Source of the DNA: Bradyrhizobium sp. dw_411 | GTDB lineage: Bacteria; Pseudomonadota; Alphaproteobacteria; Rhizobiales; Xanthobacteraceae | Direction of reading: 5' to 3' | Length of the DNA: 64,000 bases | Assembly (NCBI RefSeq): GCF_018449695.1 | Contig: NZ_JAAVUY010000003.1 | Coordinates: forward strand, 1 to 64,000 | Shown here: piece by piece, positions 35,121-44,622 of the stretch | How the letters are laid out: each line of letters opens with the position of its first letter | How positions within the stretch are numbered: position 1 is the stretch's first letter | Notes under the pieces: model-generated | Told to the model about the DNA's origin: nothing | Databases searched by the model: none | What the model saw: only the letters and a program-made list of their open reading frames with translations | Position numbers and translations under genes: made by a program

Positions 35121-35221
35121 GAGCGTTTTCGAGCGAAGTGGATACCGGTTCGCGTGAAGAAAACGCGTCAAACAAAAGATTAGAGCCCGGTTCTGATTCA
35201 ATCAGAACCGGTAAGGCTCTA
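35121..35221. repeat. Intergenic repeat with terminal hairpin (family D, copy 1)
   Basis: Starts 'gagcgttttcgagcgaagtg', continues through 'gataccggttcgcgtgaag' and 'aaacgcgtca', and ends in a long hairpin. The first part recurs at 44026-44125. It lies between the 46-residue gene and the convergent chemoreceptor gene. Confidence 0.8.
35183..35220. terminator. Bidirectional hairpin, candidate terminator
   Basis: CCGGTTCTGATT and AATCAGAACCGG form a perfect 12-base inverted repeat separated by one base, extended outward by agagcc/ggctct with a small bulge. It lies between two convergent genes where a shared terminator is expected. It lacks a U-tract, so the terminator function is inferred. Confidence 0.55.
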
Positions 35222-35231
35222 GGCTGAATCT

Positions 35232-36995
35232 TCAGCTCGCCGCGGTTCCGGTCCGCGGCGCGTCATCTTCCGCGCGCAGATTGCGGAAGAACTTTTCGAC
35301 CTCGCGTGACAACAATTCTGCCGTTGCGGTGAGGTCGCTCGATGCCGAAAGTACCGATGTCGCGGCCTTGTTGGTATCGCCGATCGCGTTACTGAGCGAA
35401 CCGATATTGGCGACCAGGGTCGAGTTGCCGTCAGCGGCCAATTGCGCATTTGCGGAAATTTCGCGGGTCGCGGCGTCCTGTTGCGTGACAGAACCGGCGA
35501 TGCTCGACGTGACCTCATTGATGTCACGCACCGCGGTGCCGATTTCGCGCACGGCATCGACCGCATTGCGCGTCGATGTCTGGATCATGCTGATGTTCTG
35601 ACCGATCTCAGCGGTTGCCTTGGCGGTCTGTTCGGCGAGCGTCTTGACCTCGTGAGCCACCACCGCGAAGCCGCGGCCGGCCTCGCCGGCGCGGGCGGCC
35701 TCGATCGTGGCATTGAGCGCCAGAAGATTGGTTTGCTCCGCGATCGCCTGGATCAGGGTGCGGACGCCGTCGATCCGCTGGGTTGCGGCGGCCAGACTTT
35801 CGATCTCGGCGATCGATTTTTCGGTGCGCTGGCCGGCCTGCGCGACGACCTCGGTGGAATGACGAACCTGGCGGCCGATTTCCTCGATCGAAGCCGACAA
35901 CTCTTCGGCGGCCCCGGCGACAGCGAAAACATTGGAGGAGGCCTGCTCGGTCGCGTGCGCGGCGGCGGTGGCGCGGCCGCTGGCATCCGAGGCCACGCCG
36001 CTGATGGACTGTGCGGTATCGCGCATCGCCGTCGCATTGTCATTGACCGCGTTCAGCACGCTTCCGATCGCGCCCCGGAATGCCTCTACCGATTTTTCGA
36101 TATGCCTGGCGCGCTGTTCGCGGGCCTTGGAATCCACCAGCGCCTGCGCACTGAGATTGCGGTTGCGATCCATCGCCTCCTTGAAGATCTGGATCGCCCG
36201 CGCCAGTGCACCGATCTCGTCGGCGCGATTGGTATGGGGTACTTCGACATTGTCGGCGCCTTCGGCGACCTGCTTGATGGTGGAGGTGATGACGGAAAGC
36301 GGTCGCGCGACCGAGCGGAAGATAATCAGGACGCCGGCGCCGACCAGAACCAGTTCCAGGCCACCGAGACAGGTCAGAAGAAATGCCAACTGGCGATTGG
36401 CCTCGGTTTGAAGCGCGATGCGTTTGCCGCGTTCGGCATAGACCTTGCTCAGCGCTTCGAGATCCTTGTTGAGGGCGATGCGTACCTCACGATTGGCTTC
36501 GTTGTCGCCCCATTCGCGGCCTGCGGCGGGACTGATCTCCATTGCGCGGCGCACCAGCTCCTTGCGGAACGCGACAAACTGATCGATGCGCTTTTTGAAG
36601 GTAGCGAATTGCTCGGCGTCGTCGGCCTGGAGGATGGACTCCCAGTGTTTGACGACGTTCAGGAGCTGGTCGCTGAACCTGAGCAGCCCTTCGCCATACT
36701 TTTTCACGGCGCCGGCTTCCGTCGACATGTAGACGCCGCGCGATTCCATCACGATTGCATAGACCGTCGAATTGACGCGCTCGACGTTGAGTGCCGCGCG
36801 GCTGGCGGTCTCGACCGCTTCGGTGAGCTCGACGCTGCGCCTTGTATTGAAATCGGACAGGGCGGTAATCGCCGCGGTCAGGATCGCGAACAGGGCGAAG
36901 ATCGAATAGAGCTTCGTCGCGAGCGAAAGCCGGGACATGAACCCGGGCTTGGCTGGTGCAGGATTCGGGATTGCAGACATCGTGCTCGTAGGCAT
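35232..36995 (-). CDS. Methyl-accepting chemotaxis protein
   Basis: Transmembrane chemoreceptor of about 587 residues. A first membrane segment lies near residues 25-45 ([18 protein letters not shown]), followed by a helical periplasmic sensor of about 150 residues, a second membrane segment ('[19 protein letters not shown]'), a HAMP domain ('[16 protein letters not shown]') and the signalling domain with the conserved tip '[20 protein letters not shown]'. The ATG chosen (MPTSTMS) is five codons after a TTG. No chemotaxis genes are adjacent and no CheR-docking pentapeptide ends the protein. The ligand is unknown. Confidence 0.9.
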   Translation of the reverse strand: MPTSTMSAIPNPAPAKPGFMSRLSLATKLYSIFALFAILTAAITALSDFNTRRSVELTEAVETASRAALNVERVNSTVYAIVMESRGVYMSTEAGAVKKYGEGLLRFSDQLLNVVKHWESILQADDAEQFATFKKRIDQFVAFRKELVRRAMEISPAAGREWGDNEANREVRIALNKDLEALSKVYAERGKRIALQTEANRQLAFLLTCLGGLELVLVGAGVLIIFRSVARPLSVITSTIKQVAEGADNVEVPHTNRADEIGALARAIQIFKEAMDRNRNLSAQALVDSKAREQRARHIEKSVEAFRGAIGSVLNAVNDNATAMRDTAQSISGVASDASGRATAAAHATEQASSNVFAVAGAAEELSASIEEIGRQVRHSTEVVAQAGQRTEKSIAEIESLAAATQRIDGVRTLIQAIAEQTNLLALNATIEAARAGEAGRGFAVVAHEVKTLAEQTAKATAEIGQNISMIQTSTRNAVDAVREIGTAVRDINEVTSSIAGSVTQQDAATREISANAQLAADGNSTLVANIGSLSNAIGDTNKAATSVLSASSDLTATAELLSREVEKFFRNLRAEDDAPRTGTAAS

Positions 36996-37482
36996 TACGG
37001 GCCTCTTCAACGAGGCCGGTCAGCACATGACGGGCCCCTCAAAAACTATGTGAAAGTTTTGTGTACAAACTGATAAGCTTTGCCCATTTTACGGGCATCG
37101 TGCTGGAATATCTGCGCTTTTCACTTCGAAAGAGAGGGCAGACGCGAGCTCTGGCAACGGGAAAACGCGATTTCGTTTAGCGATCGGGCCAAGTCTTATC
37201 TTTAAAAATTTATTATACATATCAGTTAGTTAATATTCCGATACGGGCTAAAGGCCCTGCAGCGAAGCCCGCGGGACAATCCGCCGCGGTGCGAACCGGG
37301 GGGGCGTTTGCAACCAAAAATTAAGCTTTGGGAGACGCTTTGTCGCAGATCGCTTCAGTGCCGGTATTGCGGCCAGAAGACCTCAGGCGGCCGCGCAAAA
37401 TGATCGTCTCGGCGATATAATCCTGGCGATATAGTCTTGGCGATGATGATCGGCGCACACGCGCCGATGGTCCGGAGCGTTT
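36996..37482. other. Intergenic region upstream of eutB
   Basis: About 490 bases between the divergent chemoreceptor and eutB genes. An AT-rich block at roughly 37200-37240 (tttaaaaatttattatac) stands out from the GC-rich surroundings and is the likeliest promoter or regulatory site. I looked for a cobalamin riboswitch, because EutB is B12-dependent, and found no convincing B12-box. No coding frame here looks real. Confidence 0.5.
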
Positions 37483-38865
37483 ATGGTCTATCGCCACGCT
37501 ATAGCTGCCACCACTTACGTTTTTGACGATCTGCGCGATCTCCTGGCCAAGGCGACGCCGCCGCGCTCGGGCGACCGCCTGGCGGGGATCGCGGCCGGGC
37601 GCGCCGAACAGATGATCGCGGCGCGGATTGCATTGGCCGACGTGCCGTTGAAGCAATTCCTGCACGAGACCGTGATTCCCTACGAAGACGATGAAATTAC
37701 CCGCCTGATCGTCGATACCCACGATGTCAGGGCGTTCGCGGCCGTATCGTCGCTGACGGTCGGCGCGTTCCGCGACTGGCTGCTGTCGGATGCGGCGACG
37801 ACGCCCGTGCTTGGAAAACTCGCGCCCGGCATCACCCCGGAAATGGCTGCGGCGGTTTCAAAGCTGATGCGCAACCAGGATCTGATCTTGGTTGCCAAAA
37901 AGTGCCAGGTCACAACCGCCTTCCGCAACACCATCGGCCTGTGCGGCCGCATGAGCGTGCGCCTGCAGCCCAATCACCCCTTCGATGACGTCAAGGGCAT
38001 CACCGCGTCCGTGCTGGACGGCATCCTGCTCGGGGCCGGCGATGCCTGTATCGGCATCAATCCGGCGAGCGACGATCCGGCCGTGATCGGCGGCCTGCTA
38101 CGGCTACTGGACGATATCATCACGCGGCTGCAGATTCCGACCCAAAGCTGCGTATTGTCCCATGTGACGACGACACTCGGATTGATCGAGCAGGGCGTCC
38201 CCGTCGATCTGGTGTTTCAGTCGATTGCGGGGACGGAGGCCGCCAACCGGAGTTTCGGAATCGATCTCGCATTGCTGCGCCAGGCCCATCAGGCCGGGTT
38301 GTCATTGCGGCGGGGGAGCGTTGGCGAAAATGTGATGTATTTCGAAACCGGGCAGGGCTCGGCGCTCTCGGCCAACGCCCATCACGGCGTCGACCAGCAG
38401 ACCTGCGAAGCGCGCGCCTACGGCGTCGCCCGCGCGTTCGATCCGCTCCTGGTCAACAGCGTGGTCGGCTTCATCGGTCCGGAATACCTTTATGACGGCA
38501 AAGAGATCATCCGCGCCGGACTGGAGGATCACTTTTGCGGCAAGCTGCTCGGCCTGCCGCTGGGGGTGGATGTTTGTTACACCAACCACGCCGAGGCCGA
38601 TCAGGACGACATGGACAATTTGCTGACCCTGCTCGCGGCCGCCGGTGTCAGCTTCATCATGGGGGTACCCGGAGCTGACGACGTCATGCTGAACTACCAA
38701 TCCACCTCTTTCCACGACGCGCTCTACATCCGCGACCTGTTCGGCCTCAAACGAGCCCCCGAATTCGACGACTGGTTGTTGCGCGTCGGGCTGGCCGATG
38801 CCGGGTTTAGGCTCGCCAGCAACACCAGCCTGCTCCCCGATTTTGCATCGCGGCTGATCGCCTGA
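37483..38865 (+). CDS. eutB: Ethanolamine ammonia-lyase large subunit
   Basis: EutB of 460 residues, the TIM-barrel catalytic subunit of adenosylcobalamin-dependent ethanolamine ammonia-lyase, which converts ethanolamine to acetaldehyde and ammonia. Diagnostic blocks include 'RNTIGLCGRMSVRLQPNHP', 'YFETGQGSALSANAHHG' (the catalytic Glu) and 'GVDVCYTNHAEADQDDMDN'. The ATG has a ggagcg ribosome-binding site. No microcompartment, EutA or EutH genes are nearby, as is usual for alphaproteobacterial versions. Its small subunit gene eutC lies downstream but is separated from it by hpnP. Confidence 0.93.
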   Translation: MVYRHAIAATTYVFDDLRDLLAKATPPRSGDRLAGIAAGRAEQMIAARIALADVPLKQFLHETVIPYEDDEITRLIVDTHDVRAFAAVSSLTVGAFRDWLLSDAATTPVLGKLAPGITPEMAAAVSKLMRNQDLILVAKKCQVTTAFRNTIGLCGRMSVRLQPNHPFDDVKGITASVLDGILLGAGDACIGINPASDDPAVIGGLLRLLDDIITRLQIPTQSCVLSHVTTTLGLIEQGVPVDLVFQSIAGTEAANRSFGIDLALLRQAHQAGLSLRRGSVGENVMYFETGQGSALSANAHHGVDQQTCEARAYGVARAFDPLLVNSVVGFIGPEYLYDGKEIIRAGLEDHFCGKLLGLPLGVDVCYTNHAEADQDDMDNLLTLLAAAGVSFIMGVPGADDVMLNYQSTSFHDALYIRDLFGLKRAPEFDDWLLRVGLADAGFRLASNTSLLPDFASRLIA

Positions 38866-39003
38866 GGGGGCACTGGTCGCTCCCGGAGACCTTGGCGGCA
38901 GCTATCCAGTCATGTCAGGGTTAGACAGCCGCCACAATGTTGAAGAATTTGTAGCCCAATTTGGAACACAGGCTTAAGCTTAGGTCGATGCTGCAGAGGA
39001 CGT

Positions 39004-40593
39004 TTGATGAGAGCTGAGAGCGTTGAGACGGTGCGGCGCATCCTGTGCGTTTTTCCGCGCTATACGTCTTCTTTCGGCACATTCGAATATGCCTATCCGC
39101 TGACCGACGGCGTTCAGGCCTTCATGCCGCCTCAGGGCCTGCTCTTGATTGCTGCCTATCTCCCCGAGGGGTGGCCGGTCCGCTTCATCGACGAAAACAT
39201 CCGCCCCGCCACTCAAGAGGATTTTGAATGGGCGGAAGCTGTGTTCGTCAGCGGCATGCACATCCAGCGCCAGCAGATGAACGACATCTGCCGCCGCGCC
39301 CATGCATTCGATCTTGCGGTCGCGATCGGCGGCCCGTCGGTCAGCTCCTGCCCGGACTATTACCCCTCGTTCGACTACCTTCACGTCGGCGAACTAGGCG
39401 ATGCGACCAACGATCTGATTGCCCGGCTGGCACGTGATCCGTCGCGGCCCGAGCAACAGGTGGTGCTCAAGACCCTCGACCGCCTCGACATGACGAGCTT
39501 TCCGCTTCCGGCCTATGAACTGGCCGAGCTTAAAAGCTATTTCCTCGGCAGCATCCAGTATTCGAGCGGATGTCCCTATCAGTGCGAATTCTGCGACATC
39601 CCGGGACTCTACGGCCGCAATCCGCGGCTCAAGTCGCCGCAGCAGATCACCGCCGAACTGGACAAGTTGCTCGAATGCGGCATCCGCGGTTCGGTCTATT
39701 TTGTTGACGATAATTTTATCGGCAACCGCAAGGCCGCGCTCGATCTGTTGCCGCATCTGGCTGAATGGCAGAAGAAGACCGGCTTTGTGTTGCGCTTCTC
39801 CTGCGAGGCGACGCTGAACATCGCCAAGCGCCCGGAAATTCTGGCCGGCATGCGCGAGGCGTTCTTCGCGACCATTTTCTGCGGCATCGAGACGCCGGAT
39901 CCCGTGGCACTAAAGGCCATGCACAAGGATCATAACATGATGGTTCCCATCATGGAGGCGATCAAGACGCTCAACAATTTCGGCATGGAGGTCGTGTCGG
40001 GGATCATTCTCGGACTGGACACCGACAAACCGGAAACCGGTGCCGCGTTGCTCGAATTCATCGACGCGTCGCAAATTCCGCTTTTGACCATCAACCTGTT
40101 GCAGGCCCTGCCGAACACGCCGCTGTGGGATCGGCTGAAGCGTGAGAACCGGCTTCTGGAGGACGAAGGGCGCGAATCCAATGTCGATTTTCGACTGCCG
40201 TATGAGGATGTCGTAAAGACCTGGCGCGCCTGCATGGGAAGCGCCTACCAGCCGGCCAAGCTGTTGGAACGCTACGAATATCAAATCCGTGAAACCTATT
40301 CGAATTGGATCAAGCGACCCCGAACGCCGCAGCAGAAGTCATGGGCGAATATCAAGCTCGGCCTGATCATGCTTCGCAATATTTTCTGGAAAGTCGGGGT
40401 TCTCGGCGATTACAAAATCGAATTCTGGAAGTTTGCGCTACGGCGTATTGCCCGGGGCGAGATCGAGTTTTTGATCAGTTCGATTCTGGTTGCTCATCAC
40501 CTGATCAACTTCGCCCGTGATGCTTCCGGCGGCCATACCAACGCGTCCTACTACTCGCTCAAGCTGCAAGAAGCGTCGGTTCCGGCCGAGTAG
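39004..40593 (+). CDS. hpnP: Hopanoid C2 methylase, B12-binding radical SAM enzyme
   Basis: Radical SAM methylase of 529 residues. An N-terminal cobalamin-binding-type domain (residues about 10-145) precedes the radical SAM domain with CxxxCxxC at C189, C193 and C196 (GCPYQCEFCDIPG), and a C-terminal helical extension follows (DUF4070-like). The length, this extension and the nearby hopanoid genes identify HpnP, which methylates hopanoids at C2 to give 2-methylhopanoids. A weak gagga ribosome-binding site precedes the ATG. In Rhodopseudomonas palustris hpnP is controlled by the general stress sigma factor EcfG; I did not find a correctly spaced EcfG promoter here. It is inserted between eutB and eutC. 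Confidence 0.88.
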   Translation: MMRAESVETVRRILCVFPRYTSSFGTFEYAYPLTDGVQAFMPPQGLLLIAAYLPEGWPVRFIDENIRPATQEDFEWAEAVFVSGMHIQRQQMNDICRRAHAFDLAVAIGGPSVSSCPDYYPSFDYLHVGELGDATNDLIARLARDPSRPEQQVVLKTLDRLDMTSFPLPAYELAELKSYFLGSIQYSSGCPYQCEFCDIPGLYGRNPRLKSPQQITAELDKLLECGIRGSVYFVDDNFIGNRKAALDLLPHLAEWQKKTGFVLRFSCEATLNIAKRPEILAGMREAFFATIFCGIETPDPVALKAMHKDHNMMVPIMEAIKTLNNFGMEVVSGIILGLDTDKPETGAALLEFIDASQIPLLTINLLQALPNTPLWDRLKRENRLLEDEGRESNVDFRLPYEDVVKTWRACMGSAYQPAKLLERYEYQIRETYSNWIKRPRTPQQKSWANIKLGLIMLRNIFWKVGVLGDYKIEFWKFALRRIARGEIEFLISSILVAHHLINFARDASGGHTNASYYSLKLQEASVPAE

Positions 40594-40602
40594 CGAGTGC
40601 CC

Positions 40603-41379
40603 ATGGCCGTGACATCAGGGCCATCAGGTCGATCGCTTCGCGATCTCAAAAAATTGACCCCGGCGCGGGTCGGGCTTGGCCGCTCCGGCGCCAGCCTGCC
40701 GACAGAGGCACTGCTTGAATTTACGCTGGACCACGCCCGCGCCCGTGACGCGGTCCATGCCGCCTTCGATGTATCCGCCATAATGCAGGGCCTCGGTGAT
40801 CTCGGTCTTCCGGCAAGTGAAGTCGCGAGCCGGGTCCATGACCGGAAGGAATATCTGAAGCGTCCGGATCTGGGGCGGATGCTTGATGCGGCCTCGCAGA
40901 AATTACTTGAGGGTTGCGCCGAGGGTTCCCGCCGGTTGGCGATCGTGATCGGGGACGGGCTCTCCCCGGCGGCGGTCAATGCGCATGCCCTCGAAGTTAT
41001 CAGCCATCTCGTTCCCAGGCTGGCTGCTGATGGAATCGAAATCGGCCATGCGGTGGTCGCGTCGGGCGCGCGGGTCGCATTGGGCGACGAGATCGGCGCG
41101 ATTTTGGGCGCGCGCATGATCGTGATGCTGATTGGCGAGCGGCCGGGCCTGTCCGCATCGGACAGTCTTGGGGCTTATCTAACCTTTGCCCCCCAAATCG
41201 GCCTTACAGACGAAAAGCGAAATTGCGTTTCCAATATCCATCGCGCGGGGCTCGGCTACGATGAAGCCGCTTTGCGGATTGCCTGGTTGGTCCGCGAGGG
41301 CCTTGCCCGGGAACTGAGCGGCGTCGCGCTGAAGGATGAAAGCGCTCAACCGGCGTCCCGGAGCATCACTTCAAATTGA
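40603..41379 (+). CDS. eutC: Ethanolamine ammonia-lyase small subunit
   Basis: EutC of 258 residues, the cobalamin-binding partner of EutB. Typical blocks are '[20 protein letters not shown]', '[12 protein letters not shown]', '[15 protein letters not shown]' and '[16 protein letters not shown]'. The ATG lies nine bases after the hpnP stop; a GTG two codons earlier is an alternative. The spacing suggests cotranscription with hpnP. It appears complete, so a functional EutBC enzyme is expected despite the split gene order. Confidence 0.92.
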   Translation: MAVTSGPSGRSLRDLKKLTPARVGLGRSGASLPTEALLEFTLDHARARDAVHAAFDVSAIMQGLGDLGLPASEVASRVHDRKEYLKRPDLGRMLDAASQKLLEGCAEGSRRLAIVIGDGLSPAAVNAHALEVISHLVPRLAADGIEIGHAVVASGARVALGDEIGAILGARMIVMLIGERPGLSASDSLGAYLTFAPQIGLTDEKRNCVSNIHRAGLGYDEAALRIAWLVREGLARELSGVALKDESAQPASRSITSN

Positions 41380-41625
41380 AATCAGCATGACAAAATTGGA
41401 GACGCGAGCTCCATTTTGGCTGTGCGTGCGCCTATTTTACACGAAGGCGTCAGCTTGCGAGATAAGGTATAGACCTGCTACATCTCTTGCGGCAAATTTA
41501 CCGCATGTTTTCAAGGGCTAGCACCGAGCAGACAACGCCGATCAAGGCCTGCTTTGGGTGTTGGAACTTGAGTTATTTAGATCGTAAGCCATTTAAATTG
41601 AGCCGACGCGAGAATTGGACAGGGT

Positions 41626-44022
41626 ATGCTCGAAAAGAACAACGACAGTGAAGTTCATATCGGGAAGGTCGAGCAGCCGTCAGGGGGGCCCAGTATCGCC
41701 TTTGGGCTGGAGCGTGTCGGGCTGATTGCGGTTCAGAAGCCGGTCCTGTCCCTCATTATTCTCGTCGGGCTGATCATCGGTGCGCTGTTCGGGATCGATC
41801 GCATCAAGATCGACGATTCGCTGAGCCAGTTGTTCCGGTCCAATTCCAGGGAATACCGGCAATACGAATCCGAAATCAAACGCTTCCCGGCGGCTGAATT
41901 CGATGTGCTGGTGGTAGTCGAAGGCAAGGGGCTGCTGTCGCGGCCCAATCTCGAAAAGGTGCGCGATCTCGTCACCGATCTGCAACTGGTCGAGGGCACA
42001 CGCGGCATCATTTCGCTGTTCTCGGCGCGCCAGGCGCCGGCGCCCGGCAAGCTGCCTGCGGCGTTGTTCCCCTCTGAGCTGCCGCAGGGCGCCGACTACG
42101 ACAAGTTCATCGAGACCGTCAAAACCAACGAGATCATCCGCGGCAAGCTGCTGTCCGAAGACGGTACGCTGGCGCTGATTGTGATGTCGCTCGAACCCGA
42201 TGTGGTTGCCAGCAGCAAACTCACCAAGACGATCGGCGATATGCGCAAGCTGATGGCCGAGGATCTCGCGGGGAGTGGCCTCAACGCGGAATTATCCGGC
42301 GTTCCCGTGATGCAGCTTGAAATCCGCAACGCGGTCAAACGCGACGGATTGACCTACAATGTCCTGGGTATCGTGGCCGGCTGTATCATCGCGATCATTT
42401 TCTTCCGCAAGATATCGTTCATGGTCGTCGCCGCGTTTCCTCCGATTATTGCGATCATCCTCGCGCTCGGCGGGCTCGGATGGGCCAATTTCAATCTCAA
42501 TATGTTTTTGAACGTGATGACACCACTGATCATGGTGATCAGCTTCTCGGATTCGATGCAGCTCACCTTTGCTGCGCGCGATCGCCTGATTGCGGGCCAG
42601 GATAAATATACCGCGTTCAAGAACGCCGTCATGGTGGTCGGGCCGGCCTGCGTGCTCACCCATGGCACCGCCGGCATATCGTTCATTGCGTTGCAATTCT
42701 CGGATTCAGACCTGATCCGCAAATTCGGCGAGGCGGGGCTTGCCGCTACCGTGATCGCGCTGATCGCGGTGCTGTCACTGGTCCCGGTCTTTGGCGTGCT
42801 GTTTGTGCGCAACGAGAAGACGTTTGCCGTCAAGTTTCAGGGCGCCGATGCCGGCGTACAGATGCTGCGCAATTTCTGCTACTGGATCGCGGTGCGCATG
42901 GTCAGTCGCCCCGGCCTGTTCAGCCTGATCGCCGTTATACTCGTCGGCGGTCTGGCGGTGGTCTACTCCAATCTGGAGCCGCGTTACCGGCTCGCCGACC
43001 AGGTGCCCGACAAGCAGCAGGCGGTCGCGGCAAGCGGGCGGCTCGATGCCAAATTGACGGGCGCCAATGCCATCGACGTGTTGATTGAGTTCCCCAAGGG
43101 CGCTTCGCTGTATTCTGACGATACGCTAAAGACCATCGCCGATGTCCACTCGCTGGTGGAGAAGCAGGCCGGCGTCGGCAATGTCTGGTCGCTGGAGACG
43201 TTGCGGCGCTGGCTGACTGAAAAGGCTGGAAGCTCCGACGTCGCGACCTTGAAGGAATACGTCAGCGTGATTCCCGAATATCTGGTGCGGCGTTTCATTT
43301 CCGCTAATCAGGATGCGGTGGTGGTATCGGGCCGGGTGCCGGATCTGGATTCCAGTCAAATCCTTCCTGTGGTCGATAATCTCGATCACTCGCTGGATGT
43401 CATACGCAAGGCGCACCCCGGTTACGAGATTGCGGTCACCGGTCTTTCGGCGATCGCCGCGCGCAACAGCGCCAACATGATCGAAAAGCTCAATCGCGGA
43501 TTGACCATCGAGTTCGCGCTGGTCGCAATCTTCATCGGGTTGGCGTTCCGCTCGGTGGTGGTGATGTTGTCCTGCATTCTGCCCGGCATCTTCCCGGTGG
43601 TTTTGTCCGGCACGGTGCTGTGGTTGATGGGGGAGGGATTGCAGTTTGCGAGCGTCGTTGCGCTTACCGTGTCGTTTGGCCTCGGACTAAGCGCGACCAT
43701 TCACTTCCTCAACAGGTTGCGGCTCGAGAGCACACCGGGCATCAGTTCGGAACTGGCGGTCGAGCGCGCGACCGTACTGGTGGGTCCGGCGCTGATCCTG
43801 ACCACGGTGGTGCTGGCCTGCGGTTTGGTGGTGACGGTGTTTTCCGATCTGCCGTCGTTGCGGCTATTCGGCTGGCTCAGCGCTTTCGCGATGATCGCAG
43901 CCCTGTTCGCGGACCTCTTTATCCTGCGGCCGACGTCGATGTTCCTGATCAACCTGTCGCATCGGATTCGCGGAACCGTCGACGGCGCCAAGCCGGCGGA
44001 GCAGCCTGGCGCCAACGGATAG
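41626..44022 (+). CDS. MMPL/RND family transporter
   Basis: Inner-membrane RND-type protein of 798 residues with two repeats, each made of one membrane helix, a large periplasmic loop (roughly residues 60-245 and 440-620) and five more helices. The SSD-like segments are 'MTPLIMVISFSDSMQLTFAA' in the first half and the matching 'VALTVSFGLGLSATIHFLNR' in the second. It resembles HpnN but is a distinct gene; the clear HpnN is encoded 12 kb downstream. Being between hpnP/eutC and the hpn core, it may carry hopanoids or another lipid (inference). The gene has a long upstream gap of about 245 bases and only a weak ribosome-binding site. Confidence 0.85.
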   Translation: MLEKNNDSEVHIGKVEQPSGGPSIAFGLERVGLIAVQKPVLSLIILVGLIIGALFGIDRIKIDDSLSQLFRSNSREYRQYESEIKRFPAAEFDVLVVVEGKGLLSRPNLEKVRDLVTDLQLVEGTRGIISLFSARQAPAPGKLPAALFPSELPQGADYDKFIETVKTNEIIRGKLLSEDGTLALIVMSLEPDVVASSKLTKTIGDMRKLMAEDLAGSGLNAELSGVPVMQLEIRNAVKRDGLTYNVLGIVAGCIIAIIFFRKISFMVVAAFPPIIAIILALGGLGWANFNLNMFLNVMTPLIMVISFSDSMQLTFAARDRLIAGQDKYTAFKNAVMVVGPACVLTHGTAGISFIALQFSDSDLIRKFGEAGLAATVIALIAVLSLVPVFGVLFVRNEKTFAVKFQGADAGVQMLRNFCYWIAVRMVSRPGLFSLIAVILVGGLAVVYSNLEPRYRLADQVPDKQQAVAASGRLDAKLTGANAIDVLIEFPKGASLYSDDTLKTIADVHSLVEKQAGVGNVWSLETLRRWLTEKAGSSDVATLKEYVSVIPEYLVRRFISANQDAVVVSGRVPDLDSSQILPVVDNLDHSLDVIRKAHPGYEIAVTGLSAIAARNSANMIEKLNRGLTIEFALVAIFIGLAFRSVVVMLSCILPGIFPVVLSGTVLWLMGEGLQFASVVALTVSFGLGLSATIHFLNRLRLESTPGISSELAVERATVLVGPALILTTVVLACGLVVTVFSDLPSLRLFGWLSAFAMIAALFADLFILRPTSMFLINLSHRIRGTVDGAKPAEQPGANG

Positions 44023-44025
44023 GGA

Positions 44026-44125
44026 GAGCGTTTTCGAGCCAACGGGTCGCGCGAACGCGCGTCCGATGACAGGCTCCGTGGATACCGGTTCGTGTGAAGA
44101 GAACGCGTCAAAACAAAAAGGTTAG
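44026..44125. repeat. Intergenic repeat (family D, copy 2)
   Basis: Shares 'gagcgttttcgag', 'gtggataccggttcg' and 'gaacgcgtcaaaacaaaa' with the element at 35121, but has an extra GC-rich insert of about 40 bases after 'gagcc' and lacks the terminal hairpin. It lies between two convergent genes. The stop codon of the minus-strand gene falls at its right edge. Confidence 0.78.
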
Positions 44126-44622
44126 CCCTTCACCATCGTGATGTTGACGCCCCGGATGTCGCCCTTGGAACTGATCTGAACCGTCTGTTTGTTGCCGGAG
44201 GTCCGCAACGACAGCGTGGCGGAGAATCCAATGGCTTCAACGGCGACGTCGATCTTGCCGCCACCGGCGGTTCCCTGCAAATTGCCGATAATATTCCGGT
44301 TGGTCTCGGTCCAGTTGCCGGACACGCGGTCGCCTTCGCTCTTCACATCGCTGCTGAGATCGAATTTATAGCTGTCGCTGGCGCAACGGAGCGTCTGCTT
44401 CAAGGCCATTCCGGTGCCGTCGACCTTATACTCCGCCCGGCAGCGGATGCGCTCGGACGACCCGTCGGAGAGTGATACTGTTCCGTTGCCGGACCATGCT
44501 CCGTCAAAGCCGGCAAACGGGTGAGACTGGGCGTGGCTCGCCGAGGTCGACACCATCAGCGCGCCGCCGACAACAGCAGCCATAATCGTTTGCCCAAACA
44601 GCGTGGAGCCGAATAATTTCAT
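44122..44622 (-). CDS. Exported hypothetical protein
   Basis: Protein of 166 residues with a Sec signal peptide (MKLFGSTLFGQTIMAAV..., cleavage near SHAQS, residue 32). The mature part is rich in small and polar residues with a repeating beta pattern ('AWSGNGTVSLSDGSSERIRC', 'GNWTETNRNIIGNLQG'), suggesting a lipocalin-like or other beta-barrel periplasmic protein. Two cysteines (IRCRAEY, LRCASDSY) could form a disulfide. I recognise no family. The ATG chosen has gggaa upstream; the frame extends 23 codons further but that would bury the signal peptide. It lies beside the hopanoid genes with no evident tie to them. Confidence 0.75.
   Translation of the reverse strand: MKLFGSTLFGQTIMAAVVGGALMVSTSASHAQSHPFAGFDGAWSGNGTVSLSDGSSERIRCRAEYKVDGTGMALKQTLRCASDSYKFDLSSDVKSEGDRVSGNWTETNRNIIGNLQGTAGGGKIDVAVEAIGFSATLSLRTSGNKQTVQISSKGDIRGVNITMVKG

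Noticed and set aside
35442..37073. A 543-codon open frame on the plus strand
   Set aside because: Shadow of the chemoreceptor gene on the other strand, which has every expected domain.
36996..37482. Cobalamin riboswitch upstream of eutB
   Set aside because: No B12-box or the flanking conserved helices could be recognised.
38963..39004. GGAAC upstream of hpnP as an EcfG general-stress promoter
   Set aside because: The only CGTT lies 33 bases after GGAAC and touches the start codon; the consensus spacing is 16-17 bases and nothing matches there.
44023..44121. A continuation of coding sequence after the RND transporter
   Set aside because: The sequence is a family D repeat shared with 35121-35221.
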